A DNA stretch of 64,000 nucleotides from NCBI RefSeq assembly GCF_002105155.1, contig NW_019028993.1, positions 310,001 to 374,000 on the forward strand. Reading direction: 5' to 3'. The translations under genes and the position numbers were made by a program. Below are positions 52,354 through 64,000 of this stretch, piece by piece (the stretch's first letter is position 1; the number at the start of each line of letters is the position of its first letter). This DNA comes from Lobosporangium transversale. Lineage: Eukaryota; Mortierellomycota; Mortierellomycetes; Mortierellales; Mortierellaceae. The notes below the pieces were generated by a model. It worked only from the letters and a program-made list of their open reading frames with translations, did no database searches and was not told where the DNA came from.

Positions 52354-55300
52354 ATGAGTGCCGGCAACAGATTCATGAGACCACTTACAAGTGGCTCTGC
52401 CTTCCTGCAATTTGCAGCCGCAGCACTACGACAGGTAAAAAAAAAAAAAAAAAGAAAGAAAGAAAGAAAGTGTTTTGGTTCATGATATCTTTTAAAGAGG
52501 TGGCAGTTTCCTTTTTATACGTATATCAAAAGAGGTCTGTTATCAGTTAATGTTTTAATCTTTTTTTTTATTTTTTATTTTCAAATTAACTGTGTAAGCA
52601 AATTTATGTTTACAATCTTCCACATGCATATTTGGGGGCAATTGTGGAGAGAGAGATTTGACCGGTGAGTCCCAGGGGATGACCGTGGAAGAAGGGATGA
52701 AGTAGAGAGAGAGGCTGTGTCTTAAAAAATCTATTGGAACAGACAATGACAAACTGGACAAGAGAAGGAAACAAAGAAGGAAGTGTGACCCTGACAACAA
52801 AGTCATGAGAGGCAGAAAAAATAGTGAAGGCACAACAAAATATGCAACTCTGTCATGAACAAGATTATTGTCGTGTCAACACACAAAAAAAAAAAAATTA
52901 CATTGATCACTGGCAAAGATCGACAGTGCCTGTGTCGGTCTTTTAGTAATGCAACTTTTAATTTTTTTAAAAAAAAAAGAAAAAGAATGCGTCACTGTTC
53001 ACGAGGATAAACGAGATGGCAGGTATATCCTGACTTGTACATTTTTTTTTAATGCTCTATCAATTCTATCAATTAGGAAAACATGGCTGACTCTCAACAG
53101 AGGTCCGAATTGAGTTCCGAAGAGGAAGATGACATGGTCCACGTGAATAAGAGTGGTATGTTGATTTACGCTGAGGAGGACCTAAAAAAAAAAAAAAAAA
53201 AAAAATCAGTCGTGATTTCAGTGTTTCGCGCTGATACAGATGATTGACTCTTTTCTTTTTCTTTTTAATCGAATAGGCAATGATCTCCATAAAATAAAGC
53301 ATCGACATGGATCTGTCCATGACCTAGGCATTCATTCAGATGGCGAAGAAGAAGGCTTCAGTGACGAAGAAGGTCGTTATTTCCAAATGAACAAACAGCA
53401 TAAAGACATTCTTCATCCAGAGACGCAGCGATCATCAAGCGATGGCGATGATACTATGAAAATTATTAACGCCGCTTCATTTGGCGCCTCCCGCGATAAG
53501 ATAACGATGGTAGAAAAGTTATTGGTGGCATTTGGATTGCCAGAAACAGAACAAGTTATTGGAGGTAGAGAATATTCTGAACCTAGACGACTGTTTAGTG
53601 TTGATGGGTTTTTACCTAATTTACCGACTCCATTATCTTTTTCTAATATGATTATTCTTAAAAGAATACCCGTGCTATTTGGCGCGTTCATTACTTCTTC
53701 CTGGTCATTTATATTTGACGACGGAGCACATCTTATTCTATGCCAACCTACCCGACAGTCAGGTAAACTGCATATTTGAGTTGCACAGCCTGGACTAATA
53801 TTGCCTTGTTTTCACGTTAATTTATTAACTCCTGCTTATTTGCTTCGCCCTCTTGCCTGCTGATATGTAGGATGCCACACAAAAGGAAGGGTTTTTCTCC
53901 AAAAAGTCTAGGACCACTATGCAATTTACTCGTCATTGGTTCGTCCTCAAAAACGATGTCTTGAGCTACTACGCCAATCAATCCGATGTATATTTCCCAC
54001 TCAATACGATCGATCTTAAGCATGCCCTTCATGCAGAGTCTTCACCCAACAACGACTTGACTTTCCATATCTTTACAGAGAATCGCAAGCACACTTTTAA
54101 AACGGATTCTGGGCTTTCGAGGCAAGATTGGGTTAAAGCTATTCAAAAATCTATCCTTCATGCCACAATGGAGGGAAACAAAGTCAAGGTACCGTATGCC
54201 GGCACCAGTTTCCTACAAAAGCAATTGGTTGCTCTCTCTGTTTACTGTTTACTAATACCTGCAGTCTCCACTTCCTTTCACATTTGTGATTTAGATTTCA
54301 ATCCCATTGAGCATTGTCTTGGGAGTGGAAATGAATAATATGAATTTTGCAGAGGCGATTCAAGTCAGAGTACTAGAAAACGAAGAATCCCTTGCTATTG
54401 AAGAGGTATATCGGTCGTGGATATGTGCAGTGACTTTGATCTGGCGAAATATGAAGTAACCATGGTTATGCTAATGATTATTACCACTTGGCTCTCACTA
54501 GTACCACTTCGCCTATTTTGATGACGCGGTGATGGCATTGGAGACAATGAAAGCACAGCATGAGAAATGCCAGCGATCAAAGACATATGGTAGCGCCAAA
54601 GACAATAAAATTTACGACAGCACCTCACCCACCATTGGCGCAACAAAGAGGTTCGCCCAGACTGCTTCCACCTCGTCGCAACAATCTTCGCTTTTTCAAG
54701 GGCGCCGTATCTCGCGCAACTTCTTATATCCTCCCAACAATAAATCGAGATCCAGAAGCAATAGCCCCAGCAGATCTCAACCTTCATCTGACACAGAGGA
54801 AAACGAAAAGGAAAAGTCGCGGCTCGCATTTCCTTTCTCTCTTCGAGGAACAACTAACTGGCTTACAGATCACAAATCTGGCACAGATGTCTCTGAAGAG
54901 AACATGATCTTGAACGATGAGGAGAAGGAAGCCTTCAGACGTGAATTTTCGCTACCGGACTCTGAAGAATTGAACACAATCGTTTCGGGCTATCTGTTAC
55001 GTAGCATGCTTGTGTATGGACGAATTTATGTCTCTGAAAACTATGTATGTTTCAAGTCAAAGTTTAACGTGCCTACGAAAACGATCCTTATTATGCCGTT
55101 GGCTGATGCGAGAGAAGTGGACAAGCAAAAGGGAACCCAGTTATTTTTTCATGGATTGGCAATCCTTACCAAAACGGACGCGGAAATCTTTTTAGAATTC
55201 AAAACGCCCGAGACTCGCGACAAGATCCTGAACGCTATTCAGCAAGAAATCTCTCCAGCTGCTCAGGAACGTCGTATGAAGCAGAGAGCACGTGCAATCG

Positions 55301-57608
55301 CAGAAACCCCGTCGCTGGAGATAGACGATCCTATCGGGTCGCGGGTCACGGATTCACTGATGTTGGGCGATGAGCCTGTTCATGTGGAGGCTATGTCTTG
55401 GTCATCGCATCCTGAATTCAAGGCACGCCCTCCAATGCGTATTACCTGTTTGACTATTGGAAGTCGAGGTGATGTGCAACCTTATATTGCTCTTTGCAAA
55501 AGATTGATGAAAGACGGCCATAAGTGTCGCATCTCAACTCATGGTGAATACAAGGATTGGATCGAAGGCCATGGTATTGAGTTTGGCTTGGTCGGAGTAA
55601 GTTTTTCCTTTCACTACTTTATACAGATTTTCTTGGACTTTGGATTAAGGAAAGGGCGAATACTTATTTTTTTTTTTATTTTTTTATTTTTTTATTTTTT
55701 TTGGATTCGAACCAATAGGGTGATCCAGGTGAGCTTATTGAGCTATGTGTGGAGAATGGCATGTTTACAGTGTCATTTATTCGCGAAGGCCTCAAACGAT
55801 TCCGCGGCTGGTTGGATGAGCTTATGGTGTCGGCTTGGGAAGCTTGCCAAGGCAGTGATGTCCTGATTGAATCACCATCTGCCATGGCTGGCATTCACAT
55901 TGCTGAGAAGCTCGACATTCCATATTTCCGAGCTTTTCCTTTCCCATGGACACGTACTCGTGCGTTTCCACATCCATTTGCTGTTCCTGAACACAACCTT
56001 GGCCGATCTTATAACTATATGACTTACGTAATGATTGAGCAAGTCTTCTGGAAAGGTATCTCTGGACAAATCAATCGCTGGCGCAAAGAAACACTCGGTC
56101 TCGGGCCCACCAGTTTAGAAAAGATGGATGCTCATCATGTCCCTAGCTTATACTCTTGGAGTCCAAATGTTGTACCAGCGCCTATGGACTGGCCTTCATG
56201 GATCCACGTCACAGGCTATTGGTTTTTGGACAATCCAGACCTTTCATGGACACCACCTGAAGACCTTGTTGCGTTTTTGAATGCAGAACCTGAGAAGAAG
56301 CCTGTGTATATTGGCTTTGGGTCCATGGTGGTGGCTGATCCTGATGGTATGACTAAAGCTATCATTGAGGCTGTTGTCAAATCTGGGGTCCGAGCCATCA
56401 TTTCAAAAGGATGGTCGGATCGTGTGACAGCTCAGGATGGTGCCGCGGGTGCTGCCAAGAAGGCAGCTAGTGAGGAGATTGTCTATCCAACTTGCATCTA
56501 CATGCTCAAATCTGTGCCTCACGACTGGTTGTTCCCTCAATTGGCAGGTTGTGTTCATCATGGAGGCGCGGGTACGGCTGCAGCCGGATTGCGGGCTGGT
56601 ATTCCAACAGTGATCAAGCCCTTCTTTGGTGATCAATACTTTTGGGCGCAACGTTTGGAGGAAGCTGGAGTTGGTGTGTGGTGCCACGATTTGACAGTCA
56701 AGAAGCTCACATCAGCCCTTATTACGATTACAACAGATGAAAAGATGATCAGGAAGGCAAAGTTGATTGGCGAAAAAATCCGTAAAGAGGATGGTGTTGG
56801 TGAGGCTATCAAGTACTTTTATCATGATTTAGATCTTGCAAAGCAGAGACTCAATAAGCGCAAGGAGAAGTCGGATGACATACCTGTTAGCTTCAGAGTT
56901 GAGGAAGCGAAGGATGAGGAAGACTGGTGTGTTGTGCAACAGTCTATCTCCAGTGGAGCCAACTCTGCAGGCGAAGGATCCGAGAGCACCGCAGGCCTCA
57001 ATGTCTTGTCTGGAAGTGAGGAAGACATAATTTCACCTCCACCAGAGAGTTCGACACCGCAGCTAGCAGCATTCATATCGGGATCAAACCGACGACGTTC
57101 GATATCGGGATCAAATCTTGAACCGCTTTCACATCTTCCACGGTCAGCTGCCTCAGAACCTGGTCCGGATCGCAATACTGAGTTATTGATACACAACAAT
57201 GTCACTGCAGAAGAAATGGCGGCTAGACTTGAGGCAGCGCAGGGACATAGCAAAAGTCCAGTACCATTCTTCTCAAAAGCGTTTGGACTGAGCGAAGGTT
57301 CACAAGACAAGGGCAAGGATAAAGACAAGGAGAGCAAGGCGGCGAAGAGGACGTCGACCGCGCGCAAGGTGATAGAGTCGTTGACAACCAAAGCAACACA
57401 TATGACTGGGTATTTTAACCAAAGCAGTGGGTCTTCGGGCGCGGCGCCACCCTCATCATTATTGGTAGTTGGTTCTTCGCGGTTATCCCTGGAACAAGAG
57501 CGTGGTGAAGCTATCTACAGAAGCAGCAGTGGCAGTGGTAGTGGCCCTAACAGTGTAACAGGTGGTGAACGACCAGTCTCTACCAAGTCACACAAGTCAA
57601 TAGCATGA
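52354..57608 (+). CDS. ATG26: Sterol 3-beta-glucosyltransferase (Atg26/UGT51 type)
   Basis: Transfers glucose from UDP-glucose to the 3-hydroxyl of membrane sterols; linked to pexophagy in some fungi. Exons 52354-52434, 53077-53155, 53277-53564, 53665-53762, 53871-54188, 54295-54405, 54502-55596 and 55719-57608 give 1,319 aa. Order of domains: acidic N-terminus; GRAM 1 (about 120-182, LLLPGHLYLTTEHILFYANL); PH domain (183-288, EGFFSKKSRTTMQFTRHWFVL); disordered linker; GRAM 2 (about 465-580, SGYLLRSMLVYGRIYVSENY); GT28/UDPGT domain (about 638-1060) with TIGSRGDVQPYIALCKRL, IGFGSMVV and VHHGGAGTAAAGLRAGIP; then a Ser-rich tail. The GRAM-PH-GRAM-GT order is diagnostic. Exon 1 rests on phase and start context only; intron 1 would be 642 nt. 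Confidence 0.93.
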
Positions 57609-59201
57609 TTTGCCCGGTCGCTAAAAGGGAATAAATGTCAGACATAGCTATAAGAAGGAAAAAAAAAAAAAAAAAAAAAAAGGCTACAGACGAAACATGT
57701 CATTGCAAAAAAGTCCTTAGAAGGCGATATTTCCCAAACAATCATACAGCTATACATAAATCTTAATAGTAAACAAGGAGGGCAATAAAGCGGGAGGAAC
57801 CATGGAACTCCTATTTTATTTGTATTCAATATTTGAAGATGAACTCACATTGTTGATGAGAGAATGGATTTTAGTATCACCCGCAATCACAATGGAAACT
57901 CCATTTCGCTTTCACAATATATCACTTCGAGTGACTTCGCCAATACTATAGTGTGCGCAGGTGAGGTCCAGTCGTTCTTGGATGCCGCTCTTCTTGCGGC
58001 TATTAGATACAAGCATGTCAACTCATACAAATCATGGTGTACCAGAAACAGGTGAAAATAAAAATAAAAATAAATTGACGACCTTTTTTCTTTTTTTCCT
58101 TTTTTTTTTTTTTTTTTTTTTTTTCCTTTTTTTTTTTTTTTTGAATCTGAAGAAAAAAAACCCAAGGCGGTTGATAATTTTCAGGACGCGCCGATAATAT
58201 CACAAGGTCCCATGGCTAGTTATGATAAATTTCTCCATCCTTTTCGGTTAATTTTTTAACTTTACTTTGGACAATTTATTTTAGAGATTGGAACAGTTCA
58301 AATAAAAAATAGAATCGGATAGAGTTAATTTTAAAGTACATGTAGATAAAACGATTAAAACGCTGTATAATTGTCGTCCTAGCACCCAGCTAAACATTCT
58401 ACTGTGCCATGGTTCCTCTGCAACACTTCTTTACACGAAACCATTGGGAACCCTTAGGCTCGTCACCGGCCTGAGGACGAAGTTCATGTGCACATGCAGG
58501 TGCTGAAAGGCAAATGTGATTTGCTCTTGCAGACACTTCTCTCTCAGGCAGGGACCAAACTTGACTTTTTGGCTGGAGTGATAAGTTGCAACAGCTAAAC
58601 TTTTGTTATTAAATTAAAGGATTTCTATGGCAACACTAAAATTGCTAAAACAGATGCAACCTCAACCAAGGGTTTTTTTTTTTTTTTTTTTTTGTGAGAA
58701 AGCAATGAAGGGTGACTATGGTTGGCATCTTTTATTTTATGCATGTGTGTATACAAAACTGATATGTGTTTGGATGTGCATTATCCTTTCTGTAGCTGTG
58801 TGTAATCAAGCTTTTATTGATGCTCGAGATTCTAGAATAAATGGTGAAGGATGTCTGAGGTAGCAGTGCATCGCAGAGCACTTGGTCAAGCAGGCTTCTC
58901 AAAAATCGCCGCTGCTTCACTTCCAGCTTATCTCACTGTCTCCAACCCAGATACAGCATGTAGAAAATGGACTAATAATAATGGGGAGTTGATCTGACAA
59001 TTAATATGCCTCGAAGAATCGATAAAACATACAAGTCCTGAAGTCTCCTCACTCACAACTCACAACTGAAGATTCATGCAGAGGATTCTTTTTTCTGTTT
59101 TATATTTTCATCCTACATCCTATGAAGCAAGCTTATTCTAATTATGCTATCTCTTTATTTTTACTGATATATAGTTTAAAGATCCATTTCATGACTTTTG
59201 G
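57609..59201. other. Spacer between convergent glucosyltransferase and eisosome genes
   Basis: No supportable gene. Poly(A) at 57659-57681, paired poly(T) runs at 58100-58143, poly(T) at 58673-58694. The segment 58435-58560 contains TAGGCTCGTCACCGGCCTGA, which resembles TAGGCTCGCAACCAGCCTGG in the arms of the 28-kb palindrome, mostly with transitions; possibly an old copy of the same repeat. Confidence 0.45.
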
Positions 59202-59259
59202 TTACTTGACTTCGACTTTGTAATCATCTGGACTTGGACTCAATTGCGACTGTTGTTGT

Positions 59260-59290
<31 letters not shown>

Positions 59291-62200
59291 TTTGAGGCGT
59301 CAGAGGCGCAACAGAAGCCATGACAGGCGAAGGAACTGCAGATGAAACACTGTTATTATCTGGGATCAATGAAATATGCGATGGTGATGGCGAAGGAACG
59401 CCTGATGATACGGGATAAACATTGCCACCATGATCACTATGAACTGATTCAGCAGTAGATGGTGTACGTTGATGATGCTGGTACTGTTGCTGTTGTCGTT
59501 TTTGCTGCTGCTGTTGCTGGTAATATCTCAAGTCATCATCTGTAATCTGGGGAGGGGCCATACCTGGCAAGTTCCAGCCCAAGGGTGCAATTCCAATACT
59601 GCTCTGAGCGCTGGCATTGCTTCCAACAGACGAAACCGAGCTTTGACGCTGATGCTGTTGTTCACGAAGTTGCTGATGATATAGTTGATACTGCTGTTGC
59701 TGATATTCCTGTTCATAGGGAGTGTAGAAAAAGTCCTGAAGTTGCTGTCGCTGTTGCTGAATATACTGGTGATGCTGTTGCTGTTGCGGGTACTGTTGGT
59801 TGGAGTATTGCTGCTGGTGCTGGGGCTGAGGAGAGGAGCCAGAGGAGCCAGTATGTGACCCTGATAGTCGATTCTTTTGTTTAGATGCTTGAGGGACATA
59901 TGCTGTTGAGGGCTTGTAGTTAGGAGTTTGGTAGTTACTGCCCACACGACTATGAGTCTGAGCGGGTGATGCAGTATAAATCGAACTATGAGGCGTCTGT
60001 GGCGAGCCGTGTCCTTGATATCCCTGTAGCTGCTGATTCATGGCCTGAGGAGAGCTCTGGAGTTGAAGGTACTGTAGCTCGGGAGAGAGACCATACGCAG
60101 CCATTTGTTGCTGTTGGTGCTGTTGCTGTTGCTGTTGCTTCAAAAGTATCTTTTGTTGGCGAATCTCTTCCAGTGAGGGCACCTGAGGCATTGGCACATA
60201 CGGCACAGACATGTCTGATGCTGTGGTGTTGGATCTAGTAGTTGAGGCAGAAGGCATCGACGAAGTGTCGGTTGGGACGCGACCGTCGTCGCCCATGCTC
60301 TCATACGTCTTCTCGGGTTCGGATCCCATGCTTTCATACGTCTTCTCGGGCTCAGGTCCCATACTTTCCAGAGGTCTCTCGGGTTCACGACCTAAACTTT
60401 CAAGTACCTTTGTCTGGCTTGCAGATTTCTTTTTGGATGCTCCATGATCGCCCTCACCCATAGTTTCTACAACGTCTGTGGAGTTAGCTAGTTCTTCAGG
60501 TCCTTGTAGATCTACTGTTGACGTTTCAGACGTTGTGTCATCGCTGTCGTCATCATCCTCATCACCTTCACCTGGAACCCAAGGACGAGGTCCTTGTTGA
60601 GAAACTTTATTGCCTTCGGGTTCAGCTGCCTGAGGTCCACGGACAATACGCTGCGGTTTCGAAGCCTTGGGTGTTTCCAGGGCCTGTTCTGATTCTCCGT
60701 CTGTTGCACTCTTTTCTGTGTCGACAGAAACATTTGAGCCAGCAGTTTTCTTGGATTTTCTTCTGGAGCCAGGACGGACAACTACGACAGGTGCTAAGCC
60801 ATCTGTTTCAGGGCCTCTGGGCTGTCTCTTTGCAATCTTAGTAGACCTTTTAGGAGCGATATCGCCCATCACAAACCGGATTTCCTCTGCACTGAGTTGA
60901 AGATCTCCGTTATCGCTCTGGACCTGGGGTTTCGTGGATTCTGTAAGGCTGAGCTCAAGAGCCTGTTTCAACTCGAGTTTTTCCAGACGACGAAGTGTCT
61001 CAGCCTCGGAAGCAGAGGTGTCATTTTTCATCATCTCTTCAAGTTTTTTGAGCTGGATACTGGCCAAAGCCTCAGTGGCTTCAGCAGCCCAATCTGAAGG
61101 AGCAGGTCCTGGTGGAGTCGATGTTGAGCCCTTGTTCTTGTTTGGAGTAAGAGTAAGTTTTGGCACGAGCGTTGACCCAAAGGACGCGACATTAAGATGG
61201 GTTTCTGGCGTTGGCACTTTGGGGGTTTCTTCTTTTTCTTCTTCCTCCGCCTCAACTGGCTCCTCCTTTGCTTTTACTTGGTGCGCTGCGACCTCAGGTT
61301 TAGGTTCTGGTTCGGATTCAGATTCAGATTCAGATTCAACTTCAGACTCATTTTCAGATTCAGATTCAGGTGTAGATGTGACTTCTACCGGTGCTGGTGC
61401 TGGTGCTGGTGCTGGTGCTGGTGCTGGTTCTGGTTCTGGTTCTGATGCTGGTGCTGGTGCTGGTTCTGATGCTGATGTTGGGGGTGATTTGAGTGCAACT
61501 TCGACTTCAGGCTTTTTTGACTTTACGCTTTGTTCTTGCAAAAGTAAGACGCTATCATCGGATGTCGACAGTGCTACCGACGGTTTGCTCTTGAGTGGAG
61601 TGGAAGGGGCAGGTACAAATTCTTCATCATTATCAGAAGCGTCCGAGTCTAAGTGTGTGTTCGAGGGCGTTGCTGAGACAGCGAGCGAAAGTACACTGCT
61701 GGCGATAGAAGATTGAGTGGATGATCTGGGAGGATGGGGAGGAGGTGGATGAACGACTATTGGATGCGGTTCGACCATGACTAGTTTATCCCAGTTTTCA
61801 AGCGCAATACGAGCAGACTGAAGGATATCCTCCGTCTTGCGATCTAAACCCAAGAAAGAAAGAAAAAAAAGAACTTTATCAGCATTTTCCATTGCTTCCA
61901 TTGCTTCCATTAGGAAATAAAAAAAGGAGAGCCAACAAAAGACCACGAGGTAAAAGTTTGCTGTTCTCTCAGTTTTTTTTATATGTTTTTACCATCGTTC
62001 TGACCATTTGGTAAGTCAATATGCTCCAACAACTGTTTGCCATGTTCTCCAATGATCTGCATCTTTTTGCCGAGCTCAATGATAGCGTTCAATTGTTCAG
62101 TATATGCACCCTTGATGAGTTCTCGTTTCAACTTCTGTAATTTTGTCTCTGTGGGTGCACTATCCCTTTGAATGTCATCCAGTTCCTTTTGTAACAACAT

Positions 62201-62797
62201 GGCCTTTGCCGAGCGCAAACGACTCTTCGATGCATCCAAGATCTTGTTCTGGAGTTCGACTTGACGACGGCCCATTTCACAAAGTGAATCGTCCTTTGTC
62301 CGCAGATATTTGACCTTTTCACGGAACGATTCATATTGGGTTCCAAACCGGATTTCATAGTCACTGATCTTTCGGATGAGTAGGTTGAGCTTCAATAGAA
62401 CATCACCAAGGTCTTCAGTCTGTAAGATTAAAAAAAGAAAAAAAAAAAAAAAAAAATCATTCACACGCAAAAACAAGGTGTCAGTGCTCGTGTCGTATTG
62501 TGCACCATTACTAACGCCATCACCATTCGCCATTCCCATCTACATCCCTCTTTCAAAGCCCATCACCTATTCATTTGACAATCCTTTGTACATTTATATT
62601 TACAAACATTTATCCCCCTTTACCTGAGCTTTGCTCCAAACCATCATATGCTTGCACTCCTCAACACGGACTTTGGAGACAACAGCAAGACTGTCGATCA
62701 ATCGACGTTGCTCGCCTATTGCGTTTGTCAATGGACTGAGAAATGATCCAGCGGCACGACGTGCACTCTCCTGAAGATGGGAACCTAGATAATCCAT
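59202..62797 (-). CDS. PIL1: Eisosome core component (Pil1/Lsp1-type BAR protein) with very long disordered tail
   Basis: Pil1-family proteins form half-tubes that shape plasma-membrane furrows (eisosomes). Exons on the minus strand 62797-62624, 62419-61993 and 61843-59202 give 1,080 aa. The BAR-type coiled domain occupies residues 1 to about 225: MVWSKAQTEDLGDVLLKLNL, YEIRFGTQYESFREKVKYLR, then AIIELGKKMQIIGEHGKQLL and ILQSARIALENW. This order and spacing match Pil1/Lsp1. The typical family length is about 300-350 residues. Here an extra 850 residues follow: Pro-rich, Ala-Pro and Glu-Ser repeats, two EPEKTYESMG repeats, then dense poly-Gln with Tyr. The frame is open throughout, so the tail is coded, though a separate product cannot be excluded. 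Confidence 0.83.
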
Positions 62798-63308
62798 CGT
62801 TCCTGTGTTACTATTATTATTTGGTTTTTTTCTTATTTGTTCTCTTTCCTTCTACAATAAAAAAAAAAAAGTTGAAACGCTTTGTTGAAAAAAAAAGTGG
62901 AAAAAGTAAGAAAAAAAAACGAGAGGCGAGTATCAAGTATCAAGAAGGAAGGAAATAAAAAGTGTGAGAAGAAAAGAGAAGAAAGTAAAAGAGCAATTCA
63001 GGCCCAATTCAGGCCAAGGGCTTTTTTTTTTTTTTTTTTTTTTCCATGCAGTGGAGTTTTTAGGCGGGCTGTGCCTTCGCCTCTTGGCTTGGCTCATGTC
63101 AGCAAATCACAGAACACAGAAAATCTTTTTTCTGCTCAGCTGGCTCAGGAGTTTCTCCCAATTCCCCAAGCCAAAGTGTCAAATTTTAAAAAAAGAAACA
63201 TTTGTAAGCCAAGATCATCATCATCTATAATTAATAAACACTTTATTTTCGTTCAGATTTTGAATATTCATGTAGATCGAATAAATAAATAATAAAACGC
63301 CTTTTTTT
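62798..63308. other. Upstream region of the eisosome gene / downstream of MsrB
   Basis: A-rich and poly(T) sequence (63021-63043), with a tandem CAATTCAGGCC repeat (62994-63014). It serves as the 5' region of the eisosome gene and 3' region of MsrB, both on the minus strand. No gene. Confidence 0.5.
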
Positions 63309-64000
63309 TTAGACGTCACCAGGTTGGAACTTGAGACTGATGCTATTGACGCAATGACGTTCATCAGTTGGATTTCCAAAGCCTTCACCCTTAAACACAT
63401 GGCCCAAGTGACCTCCGCAGGCATTGCAGACAATCTCCACGCGATGGCCATCTGGATCAGGGTGTCGACCCACAGCACCTAAAGAAAAAAATAAAAGAAT
63501 GTAAGTTTTATATTACTTAATATTTTATTCACCTTTCTGGTCCACAAACTAATTAGAAAAAAAAAAAAAAAAAAAAAAAACTTACCAGGAATGGCATCGT
63601 AGAATGAACACCATCCACAAGCATCAAACTTGGTTCCAGAAGTGTATAAAGGAGTTTGACATCCTGCACATCGATAAACACCTTCTTCTCTAGTCTTGGT
63701 GTATTCACCCGAATAGGGCATCTCTGTACCCTTCTGACGAAGTACTCGGAATTGTTCAGGCGTGAGAACGGCACGCCATTCTTCCTCTGTCTTTTGTTGG
63801 GTCATTTTTTCCTTTTGAAACTGTTGAGACGCCGGAATGGCAGTCGAAAACGAAGATGTAGAGTTGCCCGTGGTGGCTGACTTTTTATTGAAAGAAGAAG
63901 AAGTAAAAGGTTGCGATCGGCTCGAGAACCAAGAATAAGTCCGCTGTTGTTGTTGAGGAGAATAGATCCCTGAGATACTTTTTTTTTGTCTTGAGAATCG
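63309..64000 (-). CDS. msrB: Peptide-methionine (R)-S-oxide reductase (MsrB), 5' end beyond the window
   Basis: Repairs oxidised methionine (R-sulfoxide) in proteins. Two exons are visible: 64000-63586 and 63478-63309, phase 1 junction. Landmarks: [20 protein letters not shown], zinc motif CAGC ([11 protein letters not shown]), [11 protein letters not shown], second zinc motif CNAC ([17 protein letters not shown]), and [11 protein letters not shown] with the catalytic Cys. Both CxxC pairs are intact. Upstream of the internal ATG at 63805 the frame stays open to the window edge. It encodes a Ser/Arg/Gln-rich, acid-poor stretch ([20 protein letters not shown]) that looks like a mitochondrial presequence, so the true start probably lies past 64000; the internal ATG could make a cytosolic form. 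Confidence 0.93.

Noticed and set aside
60934-61716. Plus-strand ORF of 260 codons, Ser/Ala/Gly-rich
   Set aside because: Antisense shadow of the repetitive Glu-Ser and Ala-Pro part of the eisosome protein tail.

Overview
The window is nuclear DNA of an early-diverging fungus. Mucoromycota, and within it Mortierellomycotina, is my best guess. Supporting points: intron-rich genes with short GT-AG introns; typically fungal proteins (Zn2Cys6 regulator, eisosome Pil1/Lsp1-type BAR protein, Atg26-type sterol glucosyltransferase, Snf1 kinase); Gln/Asn/Ser-rich low-complexity coding sequence; and PD-(D/E)XK/Crinkler-like gene families that I know from Mucoromycota. Very long poly(A)/poly(T) runs (15 to 30+ nt) fill the introns and spacers. 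Most long ORFs made of poly-Phe or poly-Lys are shadows of these runs. The genus cannot be fixed from sequence alone.

Layout. 0.1-1.8 kb: P5C reductase and a broken Crinkler-like pseudogene. 1.8-12.4 kb: gene-poor, with a 231-bp hairpin/MITE-like element (4603-4833) and one tentative gene for a single-pass membrane protein (6859-8769). 12.5-19.4 kb: Zn2Cys6 transcription factor, aquaporin and zinc alcohol dehydrogenase. 19.4-31.8 kb: accessory, repeat-rich stretch. It holds a multi-exon PD-(D/E)XK nuclease-like gene (22194-24118), a decayed fragment of 25S/28S rRNA, a secreted protein with 15 HIKIPP-type repeats, and a near-perfect 1-kb palindrome. A diverged ~200-bp inverted repeat brackets the secreted-protein gene and the palindrome together. 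31.8-64 kb: dense housekeeping/cell-biology block. In order it has a single-pass surface protein, two tandem CsbD-like stress proteins, an F-BAR/RhoGAP protein, Snf1 kinase (minus), a MICOS Mic26/27-like protein, Sds22, sterol 3-beta-glucosyltransferase, an eisosome protein with a giant disordered tail (minus), and MsrB (minus, running off the window end).

Exon models were built by hand. Every listed junction keeps the reading frame, which is the main support for them. There is no operon logic. Functional links are loose: Snf1 and Sds22/PP1 belong to the same glucose-signalling logic, and the RhoGAP, eisosome and sterol-glucoside proteins all act at membranes. The most unusual part is 21.7-29.5 kb.
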